Assembly (NCBI GenBank): GCA_003224085.1
Contig: QHYK01000056.1
Span: 21,976-85,975, forward strand
DNA length: 64,000 bases
From: Acidobacteriota bacterium
GTDB lineage: Bacteria; Acidobacteriota; Terriglobia; Acidiferrales; UBA7541
Direction of reading: 5' to 3'
The notes under the pieces were generated by a model. That model was given only the letters and a program-made list of their open reading frames with translations. It searched no databases and was not told the DNA's origin. Every line of letters starts with the position of its first letter. Within the stretch, counting starts at the first letter, position 1. The position numbers and the translations under genes are program-made. Below are positions 24,688 through 33,616 of this stretch, in pieces.

Positions 24688-26390
24688 ACCTGCCAGGTAC
24701 ATCCGAACTTGCGCTCTCCTTGCTGATCGGATGCACCGTCAAAGCAACGCTGCTGCTGGTGCTGGCAGCCTTCGCGGCGTACGCTTTGCGCGGCCGCTCT
24801 GCCGCACTGCGCCATCATGTGTGGGCGCTTGGAATTGTAAGTTCGATGGGCCTCCCGCTTCTCACGATCCTCCTTCCGTCGTGGCATTCCAAGACCCTGA
24901 GCACCGCGGCCAGGATTTGGGTTCCGGCGCACTCTGCAGCATACAAGACTACTTTTCTAGACTTGCCTTCAATGGTGGTGGATGCTGTTGCGGGCTCATC
25001 GTTCTCCGAGCGGTTGGTCAATTCGATTTTGCTGCTCTGGGCCTTTGGCGCGTTGTTTGTGATGCTAAGGCTCCTGGTAGGTTGGGCGCGGCTCGCGTGG
25101 ATGTCTGCCCATGCCCGGCCGGTTGTCGGAGACGATTGGGCACAGACTGTTCTAGGAATGAGCAACCCGCTCGGCATTGCGCGTCAGATTCAATTGTTGC
25201 AGGCCATCGACGCACCGTGTATGCCAATGACCTGGGGAATTGTGCCTCCGTGGGTCCTGTTCCGGCAGGCGCAACAGAATGGTCCGCGGAGCGCCGGAGA
25301 GCCGTTCTTTCCCATGAGCTCGCGCACATCGCGCGTCACGACTGGCTGGCGCAGATATGCGGCGAGTTGGTTTGTGGATTCTATTGGTTCCATCCGCTCG
25401 TTTGGTTCGCGGCCGCGGGGCTTCGGGCTGAGAGCGAATGCGCCTGCGACGACTCCGTTTTGAATAGCGGAGTCGAAGCCTCGAATTACGCGAATCAACT
25501 CGTCGAACTTGCGCGCGCGCTGAAGAACGCGCATCGTGGCTGGTCCGCCGCACTGGCCATTGCCCGCCCATCGAATCTGGAAAGGAGATTTATCGCTATG
25601 CTGAATCCCAATCAAAACCGCCGCGGAATGTCGCGAGGAGCGGGGCTGCTCGTAAGAGCTGCGGCCCTTTGCTTGCTGCTTCCGCTCGCCGCTCTGCGGC
25701 TACCCGGGCAGAACTTGTCAGGAAAATCCACTGGCACGATTTTTGACATCAGTGATGCGACGGTTCCCAATGCCACCATCGTCATGACCAACCACAAAGC
25801 GAACACGGTGGACATGACGACGTCCGATGCGGAGGGCAATTTCGTTTTCAAGGCTTTGCCAGCCGGCGAGTACGAGATGAAAGTGCTCAAGCCGGGCTTT
25901 GCCGTGTACCGCGCGCCGCAGGTCGTGCTGGAGCCAGGACGCGACCTTGCGATGACGGCCAAGCTGCAGATGGGAGACCTGACAGAGACGGTAGATGTAG
26001 AGTACCGGGGCGAACAGTACGCGATGGACCGGCGAGTTGAAGGTGCAACGGAAAGCTCGTCTGCCAGGGACACTGCCGAAGGACTAAAATCGAAAAGGAT
26101 CCGCATTGGCGGCAACGTTGAAGCAGCCAAGCTCATAACCAAGGTGCGACCGATCTACCCAGGCAGCGCCAAGGAGAGGGGGTGCGCAGGGTTCCGTGCT
26201 GCTTCATGCCATTCTCAGCAAGGATGGCCGGCCGCTGGCGATGCAGGTCCTGAATAGCCAGATTGATCCAGACCTTGCCCGAGCCGCTGTGGAAGCAGTA
26301 AGCCAGTGGAGGTACCAGCCGACGCTGCTGAATGGCGAGCCGGTCGAAATCGATACCGTCATCACTGTAAATTTCAAGCTGAAGCCGTAG
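24684..26390 (+). pseudogene. BlaR1-like M56 peptidase-CarboxypepD_reg-TonB fusion, two frameshifts
   Basis: Read through two indels this gives about 568 residues: four membrane helices around the M56 zinc motif HELAHIARHDW, a further helix (AAALCLLLPLAAL), a carboxypeptidase-regulatory-like beta-sandwich (STGTIFDISDATVPNATIVM), and a C-terminal TonB domain (RAAVEAVSQWRYQPTLLNGEPV). The first frame ends at 25463 after a lost base near 25260, between PPWVL and PAGATEW; the second breaks at a five-G run near 26180, after KERG. A BlaR1-type sensor whose ectodomain is replaced by CarboxypepD_reg and TonB parts would couple sensing to the envelope. Homopolymer context makes sequencing error plausible, so the gene may be intact in the organism. 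Confidence 0.75.
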
Positions 26391-26549
26391 ACAAGTGATA
26401 GCGAGCCGTTGTGACGAAGCGTAGCGGTCACAGATCTTGACTCCGCAACCTACGTGCCCACAGAGCCACGATAACAAAGACGCGCGATTCGCAGTCCTTA
26501 GCTAAAGACGACTGTCCAACGGCCCTTATCGGCAAACAGAGGAGAAGTC

Positions 26550-28042
26550 GTGCTGTCTCTATCACGCAGATTCGCTACCCCGTCGGTATTTTCAAGTTGC
26601 GTCGTCGCGGTCCTTGGTTTGACCCTGTTGGCCCACGTTCGAGCCCAGGCGATAGACCAGACCGGCGGAGTCAATCTTCAACGCTGCGATGTGCTAGGCA
26701 CCGCAGGCGGAGGTAAATGCGGCACATACAATGTCTTCGAAAATCGATCAGCGAAGACAGGCCGGAAGATCGGCCTGAATATCGTGTTGGTTCCTGCCCT
26801 CAGTGCTACGCCAGCGCCAGGTCCCGTGTTCTGGCTGGAGGGAGGACCCGGCGGCTCGGCGACGGAAGCCGCCGGGCTGGTGAGCCAGAAATATCTGCGG
26901 GACCTTCGGAACGATCACGATCTAGTGTTTATCGATGAGAGAGGCACGGGTAAGTCGAATCCGCTGAAGTGTGACGATGTCGGAGAGACCCCGGCGAATC
27001 TCGATGCGTACTTCGGTAAGCTGTTCCCTCCCAATTTGGTACGCACGTGCCGGGAAAAGCTTGAGAAAACGGCCGCGTTGAAACTCTACACCACGCCGAT
27101 CGCCATGGACGATCTGGACGACGTGCGCAGCGCGCTTGGCTATAAGCAAATCAACCTCGCTGGAGTATCCTACGGAACCCTCGCGGCGCAGGTGTACATC
27201 CGGAAGTATCCTGACCGCGTCCGCTCCGGCCTTCCTCATGGGCATCGTCGGGATTCAAACTACCCCTTCCTTTTGCGCGGGCCGCACAAAACGCGTTGGA
27301 ACTTCTCTTTGAGGACTGCGCTGCCGATCAGTCGTGCCGTAACGCTTTTCCGAATCTGAAAGACGAGTTCTACGCGGTCCTCGCCCGTTTCGATCGCGGC
27401 CCTTTGAAGGTCAAAGTGATTGACCCCGCCACGAAGCAGGAGCGACTCGTTACGCTCGAACGCGAGAACTACGTCGAGCACTTACGCGCGCTGTTGTACT
27501 CAACCTATTCTGCGCGCTTTTTGCCTTTGGTCGTCCATCAAGCGTTCCACGGTGATTTTGTCCCATTTGGAACCATGGCTGTTCGGATCAACCTCGGCGG
27601 TCCACAGACTGCGCGTGGATTGTATTTCTCGGTCACCTGCGCTGAGGCCATCCCCTTCATTACTGAACGGGAGATCATCACCGAGACAAGCGGAACGTTC
27701 CTGGGCGATCACCGCGTGCGAGCTCACATTGCAGTATGCAAGGAATGGCCAAGCGGAACCGTGCCCAGAAGCTTTACTGCTCCGGTCAAATCCCCCATTC
27801 CACTGGTCATGTTTTCTGGCGAAGCAGATGGGGCGACTCCGCCGTGGATCGCAGAGGAGGCGGTGAAGTATTGCCCTAATGGCCGTCTAATCAAGGCTCC
27901 ACACACGGGCCACCAAATCGACACCTGCACGTGGGGTCTCATGCAGACCTTTTTCAAGACTGCGTCAGTCCATCAGCTCGATAGCTCGTGTGTCGAGAGG
28001 GCCCACGGCCCGCGCTTCGCAACCGAACTACCACCCCCATAG
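26550..28042 (+). pseudogene. TAP-type alpha/beta hydrolase (prolyl aminopeptidase-like), two frameshifts
   Basis: Starts at GTG 26550 behind AGAGGAGAAG. Signal peptide up to HVRAQA. Conserved blocks: VFWLEGGPGGSA (oxyanion region), IDERGTGKSNPL, the nucleophile elbow AGVSYGTLAAQVY, LVMFSGEADGATP (Asp region) and the late His in PHTGHQ, which together define the tripeptidyl/proline iminopeptidase branch. The frame changes twice by one base, near 27229 (after PDRVRS) and near 27258 (C run), where FLMGIVGIQT joins LPFARAAQNALELLFED. Corrected length is about 496 residues. Likely a periplasmic peptidase if intact. Confidence 0.78.
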
Positions 28043-28128
28043 CCATTGTATGCGTGGGTGGGCGAAGACACCCTTTTGGGGTTACCATGGGTCTCAAAGG
28101 ATGCGTGGTTCAAACGCGGAGGTAAACC

Positions 28129-28626
28129 ATGAAAGGACGAATATTCGCGGGTTTGTTTCTTTGCTCGCTTTTCCTTGTGGTTGGAGGAGACGCGCGCAGC
28201 CGGGACGCCATGGGAAAACCGGATAAGCCGGTTTGGGCGCTGGAGTTCGTTCAAGTGAACCCCGAAAAGTTCTGGGGAGCCATGGGGTACTTGGACGATA
28301 ACTGGATGCGCGTGCGGGCTGAGGCCAAGAAAGAAGGCGCGGTCCTGGACTATCATCGCATTGATAATGCGGGGATAGTGACACCTGGGCATAAATGGGG
28401 CGACCCAAACTCCATCGTATTGATGACGGAATTCAAGAACATGGACGCGTTTATGGAAAGCGAAAAACTTTTCGCGTCGATCCGCGAACGTCTGCCGAAA
28501 AGCACGCCGGGCGTGTTCAAGCCGCGAGGGCTAAAACCAGAAGACCTTTATGAAACTGTGGATTCCCGCGTATTCGTGGAAGAACCGGAAGTGAACGGCG
28601 GGTTCAAACTGCTCGCCAAGCGGTAG
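28129..28626 (+). CDS. Secreted protein of unknown function, NIPSNAP-like fold possible
   Basis: A 165-residue protein with a strong ribosome site (GGAGGT five bases before ATG) and a signal peptide (MKGRIFAGLFLCSLFLVVGGDARS). The mature part has WALEFVQVNPEKFWGAMGYLDDNW, VLDYHRID and IVLMTEFKNMDAF, suggesting a dimeric alpha/beta barrel fold; this is inference from pattern only. It is followed by a convergent tannase remnant. Confidence 0.7.
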   Translation: MKGRIFAGLFLCSLFLVVGGDARSRDAMGKPDKPVWALEFVQVNPEKFWGAMGYLDDNWMRVRAEAKKEGAVLDYHRIDNAGIVTPGHKWGDPNSIVLMTEFKNMDAFMESEKLFASIRERLPKSTPGVFKPRGLKPEDLYETVDSRVFVEEPEVNGGFKLLAKR

Positions 28627-28728
28627 CGCCGACTTCTTCGCGGCAACTCGCCGCAACAGTTTTGAATGGACTGATGGCGCGGCGACTTCGCCAATGCCGG
28701 GAGAAGCCGCTTGGGCTAAACCAGCCCG

Positions 28729-29974
28729 TTATTCCTTTGCACAAACGAAATTAGCGGCTTCGTCGGTGCTGCCGGAACCGGTGTACTTGGCGACTTGTGG
28801 ATACGGGCACAAGGGGCGCGTGCGGTCCGGCTTGTCGTGGCGCGCGCCCGGCGGGAAGTGCGACGCGACAATGCGGTCTGGTGCTTTGCCCTTCTCGACC
28901 CATTGTTCGAGCGCCTCGACGGAGTCAAATTCTGAAGGGCCATCGCCGCCGCCACAATGGTTCATCCCTGGGGCCATAAACAAACGCATGGAGTTCGTCA
29001 CCTTGATCGAGCCGCCCATCACGGCAACCACACTGTTGTAATACTTAATGGCGTTATGTGGGGCGATGGCGGGGTCGTTCCAACCGTGGTACAGGAAAAG
29101 CTTCCCGCCCTGCGCAAAGAATTCCTTCAGATTCGGGTCGATCGCGTTGAGCTCTCCCCTGTCCAGTTTGTCAGCCAGAGCGACATCGCCATCAAAGTTC
29201 AAGCTGCGGTAATCCCAGCTCGGGTTCTGGAATACCAAATATTTGAAGTGCGAAGCGACAATCGGCGGGTCAGGACCCGGACCGCCGGCGAAAAAGTTCC
29301 AGCCGTTTTCACTTCCCGGCTCCAGGCCAGGGGAAATCTGTTCGCCGGTCCGCGGGTTCTTCGGCCCGGAGTAGACCTTTCTCGCGGCCTCCAACTGGGC
29401 TGCCGTTAGGCAGTCTGGGCCGTTCGCACCCTTGCATTGCACCGCCTTCGGATCAAAGTGGCAGCGCTTCGGATTCTCGAGGACGCCGTCTTTCACGCCG
29501 TCTAGCGCGTCGCAGGCCTCGACGACGGCTTTGTGGAGCAACGGAAATTTTTCTTTGGGAAGGTACCTGCGGGGTTTTCGCGAGTTACCTGGCCGATCCA
29601 GATGCCGCTGACAATAAGATGGGTCCAGAAATTGGCAGGCGCGCCGGCGATTATGCCATCGTAGTCCTTTGGGAAGCTCTGTGCTTCCTTGAGCCCTTGT
29701 TTACCTCCTGACGAGCAGCCACGCCAGTAGGAATGTTTGAGAGCATCAGAACCATAAAACGCAGCGATGATGGCCTTTGCCGTTACGGTCATTTCAGCTC
29801 CCCGAACATATATGAGTAGCGTTTTGGCGGGTTGAAGGTGCCCGCTGGTTCCAGCTTCGCGAGGTTGATGGTTGTGTCGGGCAGGGTGAGTGCAGCCAGG
29901 CTGTCACAAGTGGCGGCGCTCGCTGGTCGGACCAAAAAACAGAATACCGCAGAAAAAAACACCACCAATACCAT
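28729..29974 (-). pseudogene. Tannase/feruloyl esterase remnant with internal deletion
   Basis: ATG 29974 (CGGAG upstream) begins a signal peptide (MVLVVFFSAVFCFLVRPASA) and the tannase-family start CDSLAALTLPDTTIN, but after about 60 codons the sequence jumps to TAKAIIAAFYG, so most of the N-terminal half of the domain is lost. The nucleophile block YWRGCSSGGKQGL, the DYDGIIAGAPANFW block, the Asp block HGWNDPAIAP and the His block APGMNHCGGGDG remain. A one-base loss in a G run near 29557 splits the rest (PKKNF versus LLHKAVVEACDAL). Family members cut gallate or ferulate esters outside the cell. This copy is inactive. Confidence 0.82.
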
Positions 29975-30088
29975 CCAGCTCCGCAAAGAATCGAGTTAGC
30001 CCTGTCGGATGCGCAGGCATTCATCGCAGCATCTCGCTAGGCCGCTAGGCGGAGTGTAACAGACATTCCCAAATCGAATGCTTAGTCC

Positions 30089-31783
30089 TCAATAGCCGGC
30101 GGCCTTGCCGGAGCCGCGTTCGTCGTGGCCGCCTTGGAGCCAGCCGTCGCTGATCAAAATAGCTTCAACGCGCGCGATCACTGCTGGCTTGGACTCTTCA
30201 ATCGGATAACCGGCTTTTTTGAGCAGGGCAATGGTGTCCGGGGAGATGCCGCGCTCAATATCGAGCCGGTCGGGCTTCCATTGATGGTGGACGCGCGGGA
30301 AGTCGATGGCGTCTTGAATGTTCATGCCGAAGTCGATGACGTATAGCATGACTTGCAAGACGGCCGTAATGATTTGAGAGCCGCCGGGAGCGCCGAGGAC
30401 CAGAAAAGGCTTGCCGTCTTTCAGGACGATGGTGGGAACCATCGAAGAAAGCGGGCGGCGTCCCGGAGCGATGGAATTGGACTCGCCTTGAACCAGACCG
30501 AAGAGATTGGGCGCACCGGGCTTGGCGGCGAAGTCGTCCATTTCGTCGTTGAGGAGAAAGCCAGCTTCGGGCACGGTCACTTTACTGCCATAGCCGGCGT
30601 TGAGCGTGTAGGTAACGGCGACCACGTTGCCTTGTTCATCGGCGATGCTGTAGTGCGTCGTGTCCGAGCCTTCAGCGGCCCCCGGGGGTAAACCCGGTCT
30701 GATCAGATCGCTAGGCGTGGCGAGTACGGGATCGATGGACTCGCGCCGCGCGGTAATGTACGTGGGATCGAGCATAGCCGCGATGGGGTTCTTCACGAAA
30801 TCGGGATCGCCCAGATATTCATTGCGGTCGGCATAATAGCGGCGCATTGCTTCGGCCAGATAATGGTAAGCCGTTGCGGAGCCGGCGTGGGATTTTTCGT
30901 AGCCCGTTCCGTCGAGCATGGCGAGCATTTGCAGGATGCCAACGCCGCCGGAGCTGGGCGGCGGCGAAGAGAGGATGTGGTAGCCCTTGTAGTCGCCTTC
31001 AAGTGGTTTTCGCTCGACCGCCTGGTATTCGCGAAGATCATCCAAACTAATCAGCCCGCCGTTCTTCTCCATTTCCCGCGCAAGGATGTGCGCAGTTTCG
31101 CCTTCGTAGAACTCCTTGGCCCCGTTGTGGGCGATGCGTTCGAGCGTGCGAGCGAGTTCGGGCTGCTGAAAATTCTCGTTCCAGTTATAAAAAGCGCCGC
31201 CTTTGAGGAAAATGCGCTTGGCTTCAGGGAATTGCGAGAGGGGATCGGCGTTAGCTTTGAGCGAGCGCATGAGCGAATACGAAACCGGAAAGCCTGAGGA
31301 AGCAAGCTGGATCGCAGGCTGCAGCACTTCTGTCCACGGTTTCGTGCCATACTTTTTCAGGGCGAGTTCGAGGCCGCGCACAGTGCCCGGCACGCCGACG
31401 GCGCGCCAGCCGAGCAAACTGTCTTTTGTAGGGTTGCCGCTGGCGTCCAGATACATGTCGTGCGTGGCTTTGCGGGGAGCTTTTTCGCGAAAATCGATGA
31501 ACGTGGTGTGGCCATCGGCCATGCGGATGAGCACGAACCCGCCGCCTCCGATGTTTCCGGCAAACGGATACGTTACAGCGAGAGCAAAGCCGACAGCGAC
31601 AGCTGCGTCAACGGCATTTCCGCCGGATTTCAATACAGCAACACCCACGTCGGCGGCCAACGGTTCCTGCGCGACGACCATGCCTTTGCGGGCGTAGACC
31701 GGATCGTGTGCATAGGACGACGGCAGGAGAAGGGCGAAAATCAGAGCGATGGACAGGAATTTCAGGGGAAGCGAGTTTTTCAT
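30089..31783 (-). CDS. ggt: Gamma-glutamyltranspeptidase
   Basis: A 564-residue periplasmic Ntn hydrolase that cleaves gamma-glutamyl bonds of glutathione. Signal peptide MKNSLPLKFLSIALIFALLLPSSYA; large-subunit blocks ARKGMVVAQEPLA, GGNAVDAAVA and NIGGGGFVL; the autoprocessing site is TTHYS with catalytic Thr375, followed by VAVTYTLNAGYGS; the GGSQI block near the end binds the glutamyl carboxylate. ATG 31783 is chosen because TATAAT ends seven bases upstream (31791-31796); an open extension to 31924 lacks any signal-peptide logic. Single gene. Confidence 0.94.
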   Translation of the reverse strand: MKNSLPLKFLSIALIFALLLPSSYAHDPVYARKGMVVAQEPLAADVGVAVLKSGGNAVDAAVAVGFALAVTYPFAGNIGGGGFVLIRMADGHTTFIDFREKAPRKATHDMYLDASGNPTKDSLLGWRAVGVPGTVRGLELALKKYGTKPWTEVLQPAIQLASSGFPVSYSLMRSLKANADPLSQFPEAKRIFLKGGAFYNWNENFQQPELARTLERIAHNGAKEFYEGETAHILAREMEKNGGLISLDDLREYQAVERKPLEGDYKGYHILSSPPPSSGGVGILQMLAMLDGTGYEKSHAGSATAYHYLAEAMRRYYADRNEYLGDPDFVKNPIAAMLDPTYITARRESIDPVLATPSDLIRPGLPPGAAEGSDTTHYSIADEQGNVVAVTYTLNAGYGSKVTVPEAGFLLNDEMDDFAAKPGAPNLFGLVQGESNSIAPGRRPLSSMVPTIVLKDGKPFLVLGAPGGSQIITAVLQVMLYVIDFGMNIQDAIDFPRVHHQWKPDRLDIERGISPDTIALLKKAGYPIEESKPAVIARVEAILISDGWLQGGHDERGSGKAAGY

Positions 31784-31790
31784 GGACGGC

Positions 31791-31796
31791 ATTATA
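31791..31796 (-). promoter_or_regulatory. TATAAT -10 box, ggt start codon seven bases downstream
   Basis: A perfect TATAAT on the minus strand, separated from the ggt ATG at 31783 by GCCGTCC. An overlapping ATG at 31792 starts inside the box itself and could not be on the mRNA. The geometry matches the MBL gene at 5834 and suggests a leaderless transcript. Confidence 0.6.
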
Positions 31797-31891
31797 GGGA
31801 GATTCGGCTCAATTGTCGCTGGAAGGCTAAGAAGATACGTGGAAAGTCGAGGAGCTGAAGGTCGATGAGTCAAAAAAGAAAACCAAAAGAT

Positions 31892-32026
31892 TGGCTCTGT
31901 TGACATCCTGCCTCGAGAGCGCATCTCCCCGAACCTGTCATCTCGAATCCCCGCGCTTTTCGCAGGGTGAGGGATCTGCTTTTTGGTTTTTGCGGGGCCT
32001 TCTGATTGCGGATGTCAACTGAGCCA
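31892..32026. repeat. MITE-like element with 17-base terminal inverted repeats
   Basis: Left end TGGCTCTGTTGACATCC (31892-31908) and right end GGATGTCAACTGAGCCA (32010-32026) are inverted copies with one mismatch. The 135-base unit holds a central hairpin (CCCCGCG/CGCAGGG around 31958-31977) but no coding frame. No clear target duplication was found. It may be a non-autonomous transposon or a dispersed palindromic repeat of the REP/BIME kind. Confidence 0.55.
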
Positions 32027-32098
32027 GAAAGATTCAACATCGAGAAGCGATGGAAGAATGCTTGCAAAACAACCACCCATCCCAATAGCGTAGAAAGA

Positions 32099-32326
32099 AT
32101 GTTTAAGACGCTGAGTTATTACTGGAATGCAGCGCGCGGCTACCGATTGAAACCCTGGAAGAGCCCCTACCTGCGCTGGCGGTTTGAAACGTTTCTTGGA
32201 AAAGAAGCGGCAGACCTTACCGCGCGTAAGTTCTTTCATCTCCTCTGGAAGTACCGCGAACACATGCAACGGTTTGTGGGCTGGGCCGCAGAACGACGAC
32301 GCGTCCAAAGTCGACGCCACGCGTGA
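32099..32326 (+). CDS. Small basic protein, function unknown
   Basis: About 75 residues from ATG 32099 (AGAAAG just upstream): MFKTLSYYWNAARGYRLKPW, then SPYLRWRFET and a helical arginine-rich end. Rich in W, Y and R, with no membrane segment. I believe similar short proteins recur in acidobacterial genomes, but this is recollection, not a search. It stands between the MITE-like element and the amrS promoter. Confidence 0.55.
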   Translation: MFKTLSYYWNAARGYRLKPWKSPYLRWRFETFLGKEAADLTARKFFHLLWKYREHMQRFVGWAAERRRVQSRRHA

Positions 32327-32330
32327 AAAC

Positions 32331-32379
32331 GGTGATTGGTGACCCGTGACTGGTGCTCGTGTTTTGTGACTCGTAGATT
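32331..32379. repeat. Degenerate tandem heptamer array (seven units)
   Basis: Units GGTGATT, GGTGACC, CGTGACT, GGTGCTC, GTGTTTT, GTGACTC and GTAGATT follow each other without gaps, directly after the small basic gene and 17 bases before the amrS -35 box. This is the longest heptamer array seen here. Confidence 0.6.
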
Positions 32380-32395
32380 CTCCTCGCGGCGTAAA

Positions 32396-32423
32396 TTGAC
32401 GCATCCCGGATCCCCTATATAAT
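32396..32423 (+). promoter_or_regulatory. Sigma-70-type promoter upstream of amrS
   Basis: TTGACG (32396-32401), 16 bases, then TATAAT (32418-32423). A second TATAAT occurs at 32470-32475 without a good -35 partner. The first would give an untranslated leader of about 65 bases. Confidence 0.65.
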
Positions 32424-32495
32424 TCTTGTAACCTGTTCGCTGCAATTCCTCGCCTGCCTGCTGCGGGCGTATAATCATGGTTGGGAGGAGAGTCC

Positions 32496-33608
32496 GTGGA
32501 AGAACTGAAGATCCTCCAGAAAACGCGAGAACTGCACGAAGCGCGCTGGTGGGAGCCGGAAGCGAACGGGCGCGTCCACTGCTACCTTTGCCCGCGGCAC
32601 TGCCGCATTCATCCGGGACAGTCAGGATTCTGCTTCATTCGAATCAATCAAGACGGAAGATTGTATAACCTGGGATACGGCGCGCCCGCGGCCTTGCAAA
32701 TTGATCCCATCGAGAAAAAGCCGCTGAATCATTTTCTGCCGGGGACGCGCATCTTCAGCATGGGCACGGCGGGCTGCAACATGGGTTGTTTTTTCTGCCA
32801 GAACTGGGACATTTCGAAATCGCGCTCGGACCAGGTGCGCTCGCAGGAAATTCCGCCGGAAGATGTGCCGCTTTTGGCGATGAAATACGGATGCGAGTCG
32901 CTGGCGTTCACGTACAACGAGCCTACGATTTGGGGCGAGTACGTGATCGACATCAGCAAAGAAGCGAAGAAATTCGGATTAAAAACCGTGATGGTGACGA
33001 ACGGGTACGTCACGTACGATGCGTTTCACGACATTTATGACCACATCGATGCGGCGAACGTGGACTTGAAGGCGTTTACCGAGAATTTCTACGGCAAGAT
33101 TACACTGACGCATTTACAGCCTGTGCTCGAGACTCTCGAATGGCTGAAAAAAGAAACAAAGGTGTGGTTCGAGATTACCAACCTGATGATACCGACGTTG
33201 AATGACGACCAGGCGGAGACAAGACAACTTGCGGAGTGGATTTTGACACATCTGGGGCCGGACGTGCCGCTGCACTTCACGGCGTTTCATCCGGATTTCA
33301 AGCTGCAGGACAAGCCGCGGACGCCGGCAGCTACGCTAGATCGTGCGAGGCAAATCGCGATGGAAGTCGGCTTGCGCTACGTGTATGAGGGGAATATTTA
33401 CAGCGACGGGGCGAACACGTATTGCCCGAATTGCAAGGAGCTGCTTGTGCGGCGGTCGTGGCACGATGTAGTGGAGTATCGCGTCGCGGATGGCGGGTGC
33501 CCGAAGTGCGGATTCGCCATTCCAGGTGTCTGGACGAACGACGCAAAGAGAAAGCCAAATCACTCCTTGCTGACAAGTGCGCGGAAGTACACTCACCTGA
33601 ATTTGTAA
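32496..33608 (+). CDS. amrS: AmmeMemoRadiSam-type radical SAM enzyme AmrS
   Basis: About 370 residues from GTG 32496 behind GGGAGGAGAG. Radical SAM cluster motif AGCNMGCFFCQNWD gives Cys94, Cys98 and Cys101 (CX3CX2C). The N-terminal CYLCPRHCRIHPGQSGFC segment and C-terminal CPNC/CPKC pairs are further cysteine clusters typical of the AmrS/PflA-like branch. In many genomes AmrS is adjacent to AMMECR1 and MEMO family genes; neither is in this window. The reaction of the system is not firmly known. Confidence 0.9.
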   Translation: MEELKILQKTRELHEARWWEPEANGRVHCYLCPRHCRIHPGQSGFCFIRINQDGRLYNLGYGAPAALQIDPIEKKPLNHFLPGTRIFSMGTAGCNMGCFFCQNWDISKSRSDQVRSQEIPPEDVPLLAMKYGCESLAFTYNEPTIWGEYVIDISKEAKKFGLKTVMVTNGYVTYDAFHDIYDHIDAANVDLKAFTENFYGKITLTHLQPVLETLEWLKKETKVWFEITNLMIPTLNDDQAETRQLAEWILTHLGPDVPLHFTAFHPDFKLQDKPRTPAATLDRARQIAMEVGLRYVYEGNIYSDGANTYCPNCKELLVRRSWHDVVEYRVADGGCPKCGFAIPGVWTNDAKRKPNHSLLTSARKYTHLNL

Positions 33609-33616
33609 GGCTTGGC

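Noticed and set aside
31784..31924. N-terminal extension of gamma-glutamyltranspeptidase
   Set aside because: It would bury the signal peptide and crosses the TATAAT box that ends seven bases before the chosen ATG.
32331..32379. CRISPR-like short repeats
   Set aside because: Units are seven bases long, contiguous and degenerate, with no spacers and no cas genes.
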